In this document: positions 44,773 to 53,980 of the stretch, piece after piece
Layout of the letters: each line of letters opens with the position of its first letter
Position numbering within the stretch: position 1 is the first letter of the stretch
Source of the DNA: Paenibacillus arenilitoris
GTDB lineage: Bacteria > Bacillota > Bacilli > Paenibacillales > Paenibacillaceae
Assembly (NCBI RefSeq): GCF_014705655.1
Contig: NZ_JACXIY010000016.1
Coordinates: 1-64,000, forward strand
Length of the DNA: 64,000 bases
Reading direction: 5' to 3'
Made by a program: the position numbers and the translations under genes
Notes under the pieces: generated by a model
The model's input: only the letters and a program-made list of their open reading frames with translations
Databases searched by the model: none
What the model was told of the DNA's origin: nothing

Positions 44773-46518
44773 CTATGAATGCGCGATTTGCTTCTGCCGG
44801 TCGAACAATTGGCGGAAAAAGCCGTTCGCTTCGTTTAATTCCTTATGCGTGCCCTGCTCGGTCAGCCTTCCGCCCTCGAGCACGATGATCCGATCGGCGT
44901 GCTGGATCGAGGACAGCCTCTGCGCGATGATGAACGTCGTCCTCCCCTTCATGACCTCGAGCAGCGCCACATGGATCGCCGATTCCGTCGCCGTATCCAC
45001 GCTTGCCGTCGCTTCGTCCAGGACGTGAATCGGCGGGTCCATCAAGATGGCCCTCGCTAACGCGACGCGCTGGCGCTGACCGCCGGAGAGGCCGACGCCC
45101 CGCTCGCCGATCCGCGTGTCGTAGCCGTCCGGCAGCCCTTCGATGAACGCATGGATTTGCGCTTTGCGGGCCGCGAATTCGATCTGCTCCCGCGTCGCCT
45201 CGGGAAAACCGTACGCGATGTTGTCGCGGATCGAGGCCGAGAACAGGAACGTCTCCTGCGGCACGATGCCGATGCTTCTCCGGAGCCCGTCGAGCTCGTA
45301 TTCGCGGACGTCGACGCCGTCGATGGCGACGCGCCCCCCGGATACGTCGTAGAACCGGGATAGCAGACCGATCAGGCTGCTTTTGCCGGAGCCCGTCGAG
45401 CCGAGCACCCCGACCACTTCGCCCTGCTTCACCCGGAAGGAGATGTCGTGCAATACCGGCTGATCGCTCGCCGGGTCCTGGTCGGCGAAATAAAACCTGA
45501 CGTTCTCGAACACGACGTCCCCCTTCATGCCGGTTGTCGGCACGCCGACGCTTGGGGAAACGACGTCCACCGGCGTATCGAGCACCTCGAATACGCGCGG
45601 GGCGGCCTTGATCGCCTGCTGCATAATATTGATCTGCCAGCCGAGCATGTTAAGCGGCCAAATAATTCCCCAGGTATACCATTGGAAAGCCATGAACGTG
45701 CCGAGCGACATTTCGCCCCTCACGACGAAGATGGCGCCGATCCAAATCATGAGCACGAAAGTCAGCCCTCCGTAAAAACCCATTAGCGGGAAAGCCTTTG
45801 CTTCAAGCTTCGCGCGCTCCATGTTCGTCTCGAAATTCTGCTCGTTCCGCTCCGCGAACTTTTGCTGCTCCGTCTTCTCCGTCGCGAACGATTTGACGAC
45901 CCGGATGCCGGATATATTTTCTTGCAGCGTCGTCGTCAGCCGTCCCATTTGCTCCCGGATGTTGGACCAGGCAGGACCGACTTTGTCGTTGAAGCGCCAC
46001 AGCACGAACAAGATGAACGGTATCGTAACGAGGCTGATGACCGTTACCTTCCACTGCATCGACATCATGAAAATAATCGTGCCCAAAAACGTCAGCATGC
46101 CGGCGAACAGGTTCATCGCGCCGAAGCCGACGAAGTTTTTGACCGCTTCGATATCGCCGGTCATCCGGGACATCAGCTGCCCGGTTTGCGCCCGGTCGTA
46201 ATAGCTGAAGGAGAGCCGCTGTAGGTGGGCGTACAGCTCCTTTCGCAGCCGGAACACGACGTTCTGGCCGACCAGCTCCTGCGAATAGCCCTGCGCGAAC
46301 ATGCCCGCGCTCTTCACCGCTTGAACGCCCGCAAGCGCGAGCGTCAGCCACAATACGACGGCCATGTCCCGCTTCGCGATGCCTTCATCGAAAATTTCGC
46401 GCAGCAGCCAAGGGGCGATCAGATCGATAAGCGTACCCATAATCATGACGGAAACGGCGAGAGCGACCCATTTGGCGCTGGGCCTGACGTAAATCATTAA
46501 TCGAAATAGCGTTTTCAT
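44773..46518 (-). CDS. ABC exporter half-transporter 1 (membrane + ATPase)
   Basis: 581 residues from ATG at 46518 (MKTLFRLMIYVRPS) after GAGGAGAGAGGAG. Six-helix domain with YDRAQTGQLMSRMTGDIEA, ATPase with GSTGSGKSS, LSGGQRQRVALAR and IHVLDEATASVD. It pairs with the downstream protein, as YknU/YfiB/BmrC do. Preceded by a leader ORF and a terminator. Confidence 0.9.
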   Translation of the reverse strand: MKTLFRLMIYVRPSAKWVALAVSVMIMGTLIDLIAPWLLREIFDEGIAKRDMAVVLWLTLALAGVQAVKSAGMFAQGYSQELVGQNVVFRLRKELYAHLQRLSFSYYDRAQTGQLMSRMTGDIEAVKNFVGFGAMNLFAGMLTFLGTIIFMMSMQWKVTVISLVTIPFILFVLWRFNDKVGPAWSNIREQMGRLTTTLQENISGIRVVKSFATEKTEQQKFAERNEQNFETNMERAKLEAKAFPLMGFYGGLTFVLMIWIGAIFVVRGEMSLGTFMAFQWYTWGIIWPLNMLGWQINIMQQAIKAAPRVFEVLDTPVDVVSPSVGVPTTGMKGDVVFENVRFYFADQDPASDQPVLHDISFRVKQGEVVGVLGSTGSGKSSLIGLLSRFYDVSGGRVAIDGVDVREYELDGLRRSIGIVPQETFLFSASIRDNIAYGFPEATREQIEFAARKAQIHAFIEGLPDGYDTRIGERGVGLSGGQRQRVALARAILMDPPIHVLDEATASVDTATESAIHVALLEVMKGRTTFIIAQRLSSIQHADRIIVLEGGRLTEQGTHKELNEANGFFRQLFDRQKQIAHS

Positions 46519-46549
46519 CCAATCGCTCCTCTCTCCTCGGGTCATAAAA

Positions 46550-46583
46550 AAAGGACCCCGAGCCGCAGAAGGCTCGGGATCCT
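46550..46583 (-). terminator. Terminator/attenuator inside the exporter leader
   Basis: Minus-strand arms AGGATCCCGAGCC and GGCTCGGGGTCCT (one mismatch) with a 6-base loop and TTTTTTT lie between the leader ORF (stop 46605) and the exporter start (46518). Read-through would be needed to express the pump. Confidence 0.85.
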
Positions 46584-46604
46584 CGCAGGAATGGACGGCG
46601 GCAG

Positions 46605-46730
46605 CTAATCAAGCCGCTGCGCGGCTGTCCAAACACGAAGGCAGGCCGTTCGGCATGTCGAACGCAATCGGTAGAAATTCATGTTGGACAAAGCGCCGCC
46701 GACATTCATTCCAATCTGATTGTTCAACAT
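46605..46730 (-). CDS. 41-residue leader peptide ORF of the ABC exporter operon
   Basis: ATG at 46730 after GGGGGCTTACGG. The peptide starts MLNNQIGMNVGGALSNMNF and ends WTAAQRLD. Its stop lies 21 bases before the terminator stem. The layout recalls B. subtilis bmrB, whose translation controls terminator read-through into bmrCD. No sequence likeness to BmrB is claimed. Function inferred from position. Confidence 0.5.
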   Translation of the reverse strand: MLNNQIGMNVGGALSNMNFYRLRSTCRTACLRVWTAAQRLD

Positions 46731-46832
46731 CCGTAAGCCCCCCTTTTTTCCGTTCCGAATAAATTGCTTTTCTAACCCATCCAAATCTTAACACCGGGTC
46801 CGTTCTTCGCGCAAGAGGCTTTCCCCGAAAAA

Positions 46833-47378
46833 TTACGAGAACCTGTCCGTCTCGTTGAACGGCGCAAGGTCGCTTGCCGATATACCCTCTTCCACCGCGA
46901 ATTCAAAATCTTCGATATCGTATATCTGCACCGGCACCTCCGCTTCGATCAGCCGATCCTGAAATTCGAACTGATCGGACAGCAGCGGGGCGTTCAGCTT
47001 CATGCCGGTCAGCAACAGCTCCGTTTCGATCGGATCGAACGTCTCGCCGTAGTGCGCGTTATCGACGGCATGAACGACCGTGAACTGAATCCGGTCGCTC
47101 AGCAGCAGCGGAGAGCTTTCCCGCCACGGCACCTGCATGGCCTTTTCGATTTTTTTGCGGTTGAGCGGATCTTCGAAAAAAGTGATCAGCTCGTTTATTT
47201 TGCTCTTCACGTGTCCGTCATCCTCGGGATCGTCCATCACGGGCTCGGAGCCGTCTCTCATCTCGTAAAGCTCCGCGATCGAGGAATAAGGCACGACATA
47301 ATCGACGGGACGGCTAGGTACGAGAAGATGCCCATACGTTGCCACCAATACCGCTTCAATTACAAAACGCCGCCGCAT
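46833..47378 (-). CDS. Conserved hypothetical protein
   Basis: 181 residues from ATG at 47378 behind GGGAGGAGATCGC. No signal peptide or membrane span. Acidic, with EPVMDDPEDDGHVKSKINELITFFEDPLNRKKIEKAM in the middle. I do not recognise a family. Its transcript ends close to the exporter leader; no terminator seen. Confidence 0.65.
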   Translation of the reverse strand: MRRRFVIEAVLVATYGHLLVPSRPVDYVVPYSSIAELYEMRDGSEPVMDDPEDDGHVKSKINELITFFEDPLNRKKIEKAMQVPWRESSPLLLSDRIQFTVVHAVDNAHYGETFDPIETELLLTGMKLNAPLLSDQFEFQDRLIEAEVPVQIYDIEDFEFAVEEGISASDLAPFNETDRFS

Positions 47379-47571
47379 GCGATCTCCTCCCAATGCTATT
47401 CTAGCTTTTCTATAAAACATTTCCACATTATTATACAATATTACATAGCCTGTTCAAGAGAGTCAAAAATCCAAATTTGCGCAATCGCCGCGCCGCGCAG
47501 TAAAATGTTCGTTAGGCAATCGTTAGCGGCGCGTCAAATTATACCGAAACACGGATCGGGAGGAATATCGG

Positions 47572-48546
47572 ATGCAACACGAAGAAGCGATCGTCATAGG
47601 GGCCGGGCCCTGCGGCCTGGCCGCGGCGATCGAGCTGAAGGAAATCGGCCTTAATCCGCTCGTTATCGAAAAAAGAAATATCGTTCATTCCATATCGCAA
47701 TATCCGACATACATGCAGTTTTTCAGCTCGCCCGAACTGCTCGAGATCGGAGGCATCCCGTTCACGACGGCAAGCGACAAGCCTTCCAGGCTTGAAGCCT
47801 TGAATTACTACCGGGTTGCCGCGCAGCGCCGCGACCTGCGGATCCGGCCCTATACGGCCATTAACGCGATTCGGCGGGAAACGGACGGCTTCCTGCTGAC
47901 TGGCGAAGACCGGTTCGGCCTGAGCGTCGTTTATTATTGCCGCTACGTTGTCATCGCGACCGGTTATTTCGACCATCCAAACGAGCTCGGCATTCCGGGC
48001 GAGCAATCGGAGAAGGTCAGCCACTTTTTCCGCGAATCGCATCCCTACGTGGGCACGGAAGTTGCGATAATCGGGGGAAGCAACTCGGCGATCGACGCGG
48101 CCCTCGAGCTGGAGCGCGTCGGCGCCAAGGTCACGGTCGTCTACCGCGGCGAGAGCTATTCCCGAAGCATTAAGCCATGGGTCAGGCCGGGGTTCGAAAG
48201 CAAAGTCAATAAAGGTGCGATTCGCATGCTCTTCTCCTCGTCGGTGACGGCAATCGAACAGCGGGAAATCGCCATTAACGGACCGGAAGGCGAGTATCGG
48301 ATTCCGAACGATTTCGTCCTCGCCCTTACCGGCTTCCACCCCGACAGAAGCTTCTTGACGCGCTCCGGCGTAACGATGGAGGACGAAGGCTATCCGACCT
48401 TTCGGGAGGATACGATGGAGACGAACGTGCCCGGCATTTATTTGGCCGGCGTCGTCGCTTCCCGCCACGAGGCCAACGAAATCTTTATCGAATCGGGCCG
48501 CTTTCACGGACGCAAAATCGCGGAGCATATCCGGTCAAGCCGGTAA
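47572..48546 (+). CDS. ypdA: YpdA-type bacillithiol disulfide reductase
   Basis: 324 residues. FAD motif GAGPCGLAAAIE (10-21), NADPH motif GGSNSAIDAALEL, and LAGVVASRHEANEIFIE near the end; the Cys of GPCG is the residue linked to catalysis in this family. It keeps bacillithiol reduced using NADPH. ATG at 47572 behind GGGAGGAATATCGG. Monocistronic. Confidence 0.9.
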   Translation: MQHEEAIVIGAGPCGLAAAIELKEIGLNPLVIEKRNIVHSISQYPTYMQFFSSPELLEIGGIPFTTASDKPSRLEALNYYRVAAQRRDLRIRPYTAINAIRRETDGFLLTGEDRFGLSVVYYCRYVVIATGYFDHPNELGIPGEQSEKVSHFFRESHPYVGTEVAIIGGSNSAIDAALELERVGAKVTVVYRGESYSRSIKPWVRPGFESKVNKGAIRMLFSSSVTAIEQREIAINGPEGEYRIPNDFVLALTGFHPDRSFLTRSGVTMEDEGYPTFREDTMETNVPGIYLAGVVASRHEANEIFIESGRFHGRKIAEHIRSSR

Positions 48547-48561
48547 AGCCCGTTGCGAACA

Positions 48562-48591
48562 GAACGGCGGCCGAATTCGGCCGCCGCGTTC
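48562..48591. terminator. Hairpin between convergent ypdA and DUF4129 genes
   Basis: GAACGGCGGCCG and CGGCCGCCGCGTTC make a long GC-rich stem with an AATT loop. No T-run, so its efficiency as a terminator is uncertain. Confidence 0.55.
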
Positions 48592-48605
48592 GCCTATACT
48601 CGCAA

Positions 48606-49940
48606 TCAATTTTCATCCTTGTACAGCTGCCGCTTGAAGTCGGATACCCGATCGTCCCCCACGCTTTTCTCGCCGTATCGAACCTGCTCGTACGCCTCGA
48701 TAAAACGGTTCAATTCGCTTGGTCGCCGCTCCCGCGCCTCCATCCGATTCGCCGTCTCCCGCGGCGTCAGGGAAGGCTCGTGCCTGCGGCCCTTCGTCGC
48801 GTCCGAACGGACGAGATGCGCGTACAAAAACCGAATCCGTTCCGCGTTCGACTTCATATCGTCCCAGCTTTCGCCGCGTTTCCGCTTCGGGATGAGCTTC
48901 TGAAGCCGGTCGCCGAGCTGCTCGCGCCAGTTCGTTAACGACATTAAGTTTTCGATCTCGTCCGTGTAGCCGGCGTCGCCCTTGCGCAGCGCGTTATCAC
49001 GCTCCATTAGCTTGGCAGCGAGCCGCTTTATCCATTGATACAGCTTACGGAACAGGAAGAACAATCCAACGGCGACCAGGATGACGACGACGACGATGCC
49101 GGCTATTTTCAAAATCTGCTCGAGCACGACCATCCATTCCGGAGGCGGCTTCGGCGCCTCGCCTCCCGTCAAGTCCGGCGGAGCCTGATTGACGGGCGGC
49201 TGCTCGATCGTCTCCTGCCCGCCCGGCTTGTTCAGCCAGGCCATCAGCTTCTGCACCATCGATCGGAAGAAGTCTTCGATCGCCTGCTGGATTTGACGGA
49301 AAAGCGCGAGAATCGTAATAGCCGCTACGACAATGATCATGAGCAGCCGGTTTTGCCGCTTGAAAGCGGCCGTCGCCGGCGACTTCGCGGTATCGACCGT
49401 CTCGTTGTTCAAATGCCGCTCGTTCGCGATGAAGAAAAACAGGATGACGGCGGCGATGCCGCAGAACAGCAGCACGCCGTTATAGTCGGCAAGCCGCTTG
49501 AACGCGAACAGCTTGAGCGGCTGAGCTGCGACGTAAGCGACGATGCCGACCAGCATATGCGCATTCGAGAACGAAGCGACCCAGCCCCGCAGTTTCAGCG
49601 ACATGCCCCGCGCAGCCGCGATCGCTCCCAATATGCCGCATATAGGCGTTGCGATGACCGGGAGCTCGCCCGCTGCGACCGAGATGAATAACGCGGCGTG
49701 AACGGCGCCGATGGCGACCGCGAGCAGAAAGCGCGCGATTCGGCGCATGCCGGGCTTTGCTTCGACGATCGCGGCCGCCAGCCAATACGCGAGCGGCAAA
49801 GCCGCGATCCATGTCCATACGGCCCCGGCCGGAAGAAAATAGATCGTCGCCGCAAGCAGCACGGGCAAGTAGAAAAAGATTTCAACGACGCCTGTCGCTG
49901 GCGACGACAGCGACAACGGAACCTTCGCGTCTTTCTTCAT
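48606..49940 (-). CDS. DUF4129 membrane protein
   Basis: 444 residues. About six helices to residue 180, two more near 200 and 290, and a cytoplasmic end LNRFIEAYEQVRYGE typical of DUF4129 proteins found beside MoxR and DUF58. Role unknown. Overlaps the DUF58 gene by 4 bp. Confidence 0.82.
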   Translation of the reverse strand: MKKDAKVPLSLSSPATGVVEIFFYLPVLLAATIYFLPAGAVWTWIAALPLAYWLAAAIVEAKPGMRRIARFLLAVAIGAVHAALFISVAAGELPVIATPICGILGAIAAARGMSLKLRGWVASFSNAHMLVGIVAYVAAQPLKLFAFKRLADYNGVLLFCGIAAVILFFFIANERHLNNETVDTAKSPATAAFKRQNRLLMIIVVAAITILALFRQIQQAIEDFFRSMVQKLMAWLNKPGGQETIEQPPVNQAPPDLTGGEAPKPPPEWMVVLEQILKIAGIVVVVILVAVGLFFLFRKLYQWIKRLAAKLMERDNALRKGDAGYTDEIENLMSLTNWREQLGDRLQKLIPKRKRGESWDDMKSNAERIRFLYAHLVRSDATKGRRHEPSLTPRETANRMEARERRPSELNRFIEAYEQVRYGEKSVGDDRVSDFKRQLYKDEN

Positions 49941-51073
49941 GCGCTCACCCCATCCCTGCCATTGCCGGCAACGGCGTCATCCGCATTCGTTCCCGTCAGC
50001 TTGTCCGTTAGCATCCATACGGCAACCGCGTTGCCGTTGTAGCGAAGACGTTCCGCCTGAAGCTCGAGCGCGTCGTTCCAGTAGGAGGTAATGATCAGGA
50101 CATCCCGTTCGCTGTAACCGCTTAACGCCTCCCGCTCGAGCAGATGATGGAACAGCTCGGTCCGCTCGATTTGAAGCTTGGCCATCCATTCGAACAGCTC
50201 CATAAGGTGCTCGTGGCCGCCGCGCGGCTCGATGCATACGCTCTCCCTGGAGCCGCGGATCGGCATGTTGGCCGCGAACCCGGCGTCCATCCCTTGTCCG
50301 ATCACCGCTTCCGCCGCACCGGCCGCCCATTCGATGCCGCGTTCGATGAGTTCCTCGTCGCTGACCGTGCGCCACATCCCTTCCGCATCGTCCACGTTCA
50401 AGTAAATCATCAAGCGGCGATCCGCCGTATAATCCGGTTTGTGGACCTGCAGGTGTCCCGTCTTGGCCGTCGATTTCCAGTTGATCTGCCTGAACGTGTC
50501 GCCGGGCTGATAATCCCGTACGCCCGCAATGACGAACGGATCGGAGACGATCCAGCGCCGGACGGACTGGTCGCCCTGCCAGCTATGATAAGGCAGCTCG
50601 TGAACGGGCACCTGCGCCGGCTTCGGATAGACGAACAGCTGCCCGCTAAGCGGAATTTGCGCGGAATCGTTCGTTATGCCAAGCAGGTCGCCGCCGGTAA
50701 GGGTCACGGTTTGCAGCTGGTACCAGCCCCGCCTCGCCGCCGTAATGCGGTGCTTTCGCGTAATTTTGGTATATGGCGCCAAGCTGAAGAAGCTTTTGTG
50801 GTTCTGATAGAGCTGACCGCTGCTTACCGCGAAATTTTCCAGCTTCTGAAAGTGCAGATGCGTCGACAGCTGCGACTCCACCCGCAGCCATGGCACGGGC
50901 AGCCATTTCGCGTTCGAAATCTGCTCGATCAATTCGATCTGTTCGCCGCGAAAGCACGCCTTCGTTTGAAAATGCCGCCGATACGCAATGCGCCGAAGCA
51001 CGAACCGTCTAAAGATCCGGCTCTGTACGAACAGGATCGCCAGGGCGGCAACGATGAACCAGAACAAAATCAT
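49937..51073 (-). CDS. DUF58 (von Willebrand A-like) protein
   Basis: 378 residues. Two N-terminal helices, then the DUF58 signature GVRDYQPGDTFRQINWKSTAKTGHLQV and a von Willebrand-like domain. Works with MoxR ATPases in assembly or activation of metal or enzyme complexes. 10 bp after moxR. Confidence 0.9.
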   Translation of the reverse strand: MILFWFIVAALAILFVQSRIFRRFVLRRIAYRRHFQTKACFRGEQIELIEQISNAKWLPVPWLRVESQLSTHLHFQKLENFAVSSGQLYQNHKSFFSLAPYTKITRKHRITAARRGWYQLQTVTLTGGDLLGITNDSAQIPLSGQLFVYPKPAQVPVHELPYHSWQGDQSVRRWIVSDPFVIAGVRDYQPGDTFRQINWKSTAKTGHLQVHKPDYTADRRLMIYLNVDDAEGMWRTVSDEELIERGIEWAAGAAEAVIGQGMDAGFAANMPIRGSRESVCIEPRGGHEHLMELFEWMAKLQIERTELFHHLLEREALSGYSERDVLIITSYWNDALELQAERLRYNGNAVAVWMLTDKLTGTNADDAVAGNGRDGVSA

Positions 51074-51083
51074 CGCGCGCCGC

Positions 51084-52043
51084 CTATCGAACCGTTAGGC
51101 CGGCTTCCGTCGGCACCGGGATTTGCCGGATAATATCGTCGACGACCGCTTCCGCGTTGCCGGCCGTCCGCTGCATGCCGCGGATCGCAAGACGGTGCGC
51201 GAGCGCCGGCTTCGCCATCGCCTTCACGTCGTCCGGCGTAACGAAATCGCGTCCGCGCAAAATCGCGTGCACCTGCGCGGCGCGAAGCAGCGCCTGGCTT
51301 CCCCTCGGGCTGACGCCGACGGACACTTCGTCGCGGTTTCTTGTCGCTTCGACGATCTGCAGCATGTAGAGCAGGACGTCGTCCGTCACTTTGACGTCCT
51401 TGTAAGCAAGCTGGGCGTTTACGATCGCGCCGATGTCCGCGACCGGCTCGAGCGCGGCCAGCGGGTCGTCGCTTTTGAACCTCTTCAGCAGCTTCAGCCC
51501 CTCTTCGGTCGAAGGGTAGCCCATCTTGATTTTGAACAGAAACCGGTCCAGCTGCGCCTCGGGCAGCGGGAACGTGCCTTGGTGCTCGACCGGGTTCTGC
51601 GTCGCGATGACCATTAACGGGCGTTCCAGCCGCTTCGTCTCCCCGTCGATGCTGATTTGGCGCTCCTCCATGCATTCGAGCAGGCTCGATTGCGTCCTCG
51701 GCGTAGCCCGGTTAATTTCGTCGGCCAGCAAAAGATTCGTGAACAACGGGCCAGCCCGAAATTCGAACTCGCTCGTTTTTTGGTTATAGAAATGAATGCC
51801 GCTTAGATCCGACGGGAGCAGATCCGGCGTGAATTGAATCCGCTTGAAGGATAGGTCGAGCGATCTCGACAGCGACTTGGCCAGCAGCGTCTTGCCCGTG
51901 CCGGGAACGTCCTCGAGCAGCACGTGACCCGATGTGATGAGTCCGATCAACAATAATTCGACGACTTCTTCCTTCCCGACGATGACGCGGCCGATATTGG
52001 TCTTAACCTGCTCCGCCAACCGGGTTACGGCTTCAAATGTCAT
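51084..52043 (-). CDS. MoxR-family AAA ATPase
   Basis: 319 residues. Walker A VPGTGKT (46-52), Walker B LLADEINRA, sensor ATQNPVEHQGTFPLPEAQLDRF, C-terminal lid. Chaperone-like ATPase. Forms the MoxR-DUF58-DUF4129 trio; 18 bp behind the chbG-like gene. Confidence 0.93.
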   Translation of the reverse strand: MTFEAVTRLAEQVKTNIGRVIVGKEEVVELLLIGLITSGHVLLEDVPGTGKTLLAKSLSRSLDLSFKRIQFTPDLLPSDLSGIHFYNQKTSEFEFRAGPLFTNLLLADEINRATPRTQSSLLECMEERQISIDGETKRLERPLMVIATQNPVEHQGTFPLPEAQLDRFLFKIKMGYPSTEEGLKLLKRFKSDDPLAALEPVADIGAIVNAQLAYKDVKVTDDVLLYMLQIVEATRNRDEVSVGVSPRGSQALLRAAQVHAILRGRDFVTPDDVKAMAKPALAHRLAIRGMQRTAGNAEAVVDDIIRQIPVPTEAGLTVR

Positions 52044-52061
52044 AACGAACAGCTCCTTTGC

Positions 52062-52985
52062 TTATTTCGAATATCCGGCGCGGCCGCGCTGCAGCTTCTG
52101 CAGCTCGCTCCACCGGATGAGGCGGATGCCCTCTTGCTTCACCGTTTGTTTGATTTCGTCGTCCCGGAACAGGTCGAACTCCATTCCCCGCTTGAGCGGC
52201 TGCCCGTGAAACGCGCGGAGCTCCTCCGTAACGAGCGAAGGATGGATGATCAGCTCCGTTACGCCGGGACGCAGGCCCGCAAGCAGCTGCTTCATGCTGC
52301 CTTTAAAGGAATCGTAGGTCTCGCCGTCCTGCAGTCCGAATGGAAGGCCGACCAAATAGTCGAGGATGACGACGCCCATCGAATCCGCCAGCTGCGCAAG
52401 CTGCTTCGCCTTCTCGCTCAGCTCGGGCGGCGCCACCTGGCCGTCCTCGTCAGGCAAATAGCGCGGCAGTCGGAACGGGAGCCCGTAGGAAGCGCATACA
52501 TCCAGAACGACGGGAAGAAAATTGCGGCCCGTCGCAAGCCCGTAGAGACTGCCCATATGATTGTCGGCATGGGACGGGTTCATGCCGGCCGCGAGCGCCA
52601 TTTCGATCTGCGCGACCAGCTCCTCCCTTACCTGCGCCGGATCGGCCTGCTGCTCGAAATCGGCGCAACCGTTCGGGAAATAGCCGTCCGGCGCCACGAG
52701 CGACGCCGTGCTGCCGTGTCGATGGACAGGTCCCCAGCGATAATTGTCCCATTCGCTCGTAAACGTAAAATGAACCCCGACGTCGACCTGCGGGTTCTGC
52801 GCGCTCCATAGCGCCGCTTCCCTCGCCCAGCCGCATGGCATCATGATTGTCGCCGAGCTCACCGCGCCTTCGAGCAGAAGCTGCTGAATGCCCGCATTTA
52901 CCGAGTGGCATAAGCCGTAATCATCCGCGTTTACGATAAGCAACCGATCCTTCTCCCCGTAACCGAGCGCCTCTGCCAAGCTCAT
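52062..52985 (-). CDS. ChbG/YdjC-family carbohydrate deacetylase
   Basis: 307 residues from ATG at 52985, which overlaps the previous stop (ATGA). NADDYG (20-25) and HADNHMG carry the metal ligands; IHPSLV near the end fits. Members remove acetyl groups from chito-oligosaccharides or similar sugars. No sugar transporter nearby. Confidence 0.85.
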   Translation of the reverse strand: MSLAEALGYGEKDRLLIVNADDYGLCHSVNAGIQQLLLEGAVSSATIMMPCGWAREAALWSAQNPQVDVGVHFTFTSEWDNYRWGPVHRHGSTASLVAPDGYFPNGCADFEQQADPAQVREELVAQIEMALAAGMNPSHADNHMGSLYGLATGRNFLPVVLDVCASYGLPFRLPRYLPDEDGQVAPPELSEKAKQLAQLADSMGVVILDYLVGLPFGLQDGETYDSFKGSMKQLLAGLRPGVTELIIHPSLVTEELRAFHGQPLKRGMEFDLFRDDEIKQTVKQEGIRLIRWSELQKLQRGRAGYSK

Positions 52986-53974
52986 AACCACTCATCCTCC
53001 CAGTATTCATTGATCCAGCCGCAGCCGAATGCGGTCTGTTCGATAATGCCGCTCAGGACGTCTTCGCGATCCAAGCCGTCACGAAGGCGGACGGCGAAGT
53101 GAAGCGCGACGTCGAGCAGCCTTAGCTTCATGAGGGCGGGAAGCAGCCGACGCTCCTCCTCGGACAACCGGAACGATTCGCGGTATCCGCCAAGCAGCAG
53201 CCCGATCTTCTCCCCGCAGCCCGGATCGTCCGGCTTCAGAAGGTCGGCGACGATCACGGCCAGCTCCATCGCCCTCGCGTCCTTCGTGCTGAATTCGAAA
53301 TCGAGCACGCCGACGATCTCGTCGCCTTGCGCAACCGTATTGTTAAAAACCAAATCCCCGTGTATCCATTGCTTCGGCAATCGCGCGGCCGCTTCGCGGG
53401 CCTCGCGCAATCCTTCCCTCTCCTTCTGCAGCATTGCGAAGCGGACGCGAATCGGCGCAAGCGCCTCGAAGCTCTCTGGAAGCGCGAGGAATGCGCGTTC
53501 GTCCATCGCGGCGTAAGTGTCCTCCAGCTCGTAATAAGGACTGTATAAGGGCGCTCCGGCCGGCTCGATCCTGCTCATCGCGGACGTGAGAAGCGCCGCC
53601 GTGCGGCCGAGCGCGAATACATGTGCCGGCTTCTCCGGATCCGGGCGTTCCCCCTCGATGTAGCGATACAAGGCCGATACCGTCCCGTCGCCCGCAATGC
53701 CGACGGTTTCCCCTTTTTTATCGCGTACCGGAGAGGGAACGCGGAAGGGCGGATCGCGCCGGTCCAGCGCGGCGAGCACTTCATGCTCGAGGCGGACGAT
53801 CGCCGGGTCGCGATGGTTGTTATAGATTCGCAGAACGAACCGTTCGCTTCCCGCGTTTATGATCCGCGTCGTGTTGTTCATGCCGCTTTCCCGATTCTCG
53901 ACTTCATAAGGAACCTGGAAATCATACGCCTTCAAAAACGAATCGAAATCGATGCCTTCTTTCAATAACTGCAT
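52982..53974 (-). CDS. Aminoglycoside phosphotransferase-fold kinase (homoserine kinase-like)
   Basis: 330 residues. WIHGDLVFNN (catalytic loop) and GVLDFEFS (metal Asp), with TTRIINAGSERFVLRIY near the start. The fold covers choline, homoserine and aminoglycoside kinases; the substrate is not clear. 6 bp after the MOSC gene. Confidence 0.82.
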   Translation of the reverse strand: MQLLKEGIDFDSFLKAYDFQVPYEVENRESGMNNTTRIINAGSERFVLRIYNNHRDPAIVRLEHEVLAALDRRDPPFRVPSPVRDKKGETVGIAGDGTVSALYRYIEGERPDPEKPAHVFALGRTAALLTSAMSRIEPAGAPLYSPYYELEDTYAAMDERAFLALPESFEALAPIRVRFAMLQKEREGLREAREAAARLPKQWIHGDLVFNNTVAQGDEIVGVLDFEFSTKDARAMELAVIVADLLKPDDPGCGEKIGLLLGGYRESFRLSEEERRLLPALMKLRLLDVALHFAVRLRDGLDREDVLSGIIEQTAFGCGWINEYWEDEWL

Positions 53975-53980
53975 GCCTCC

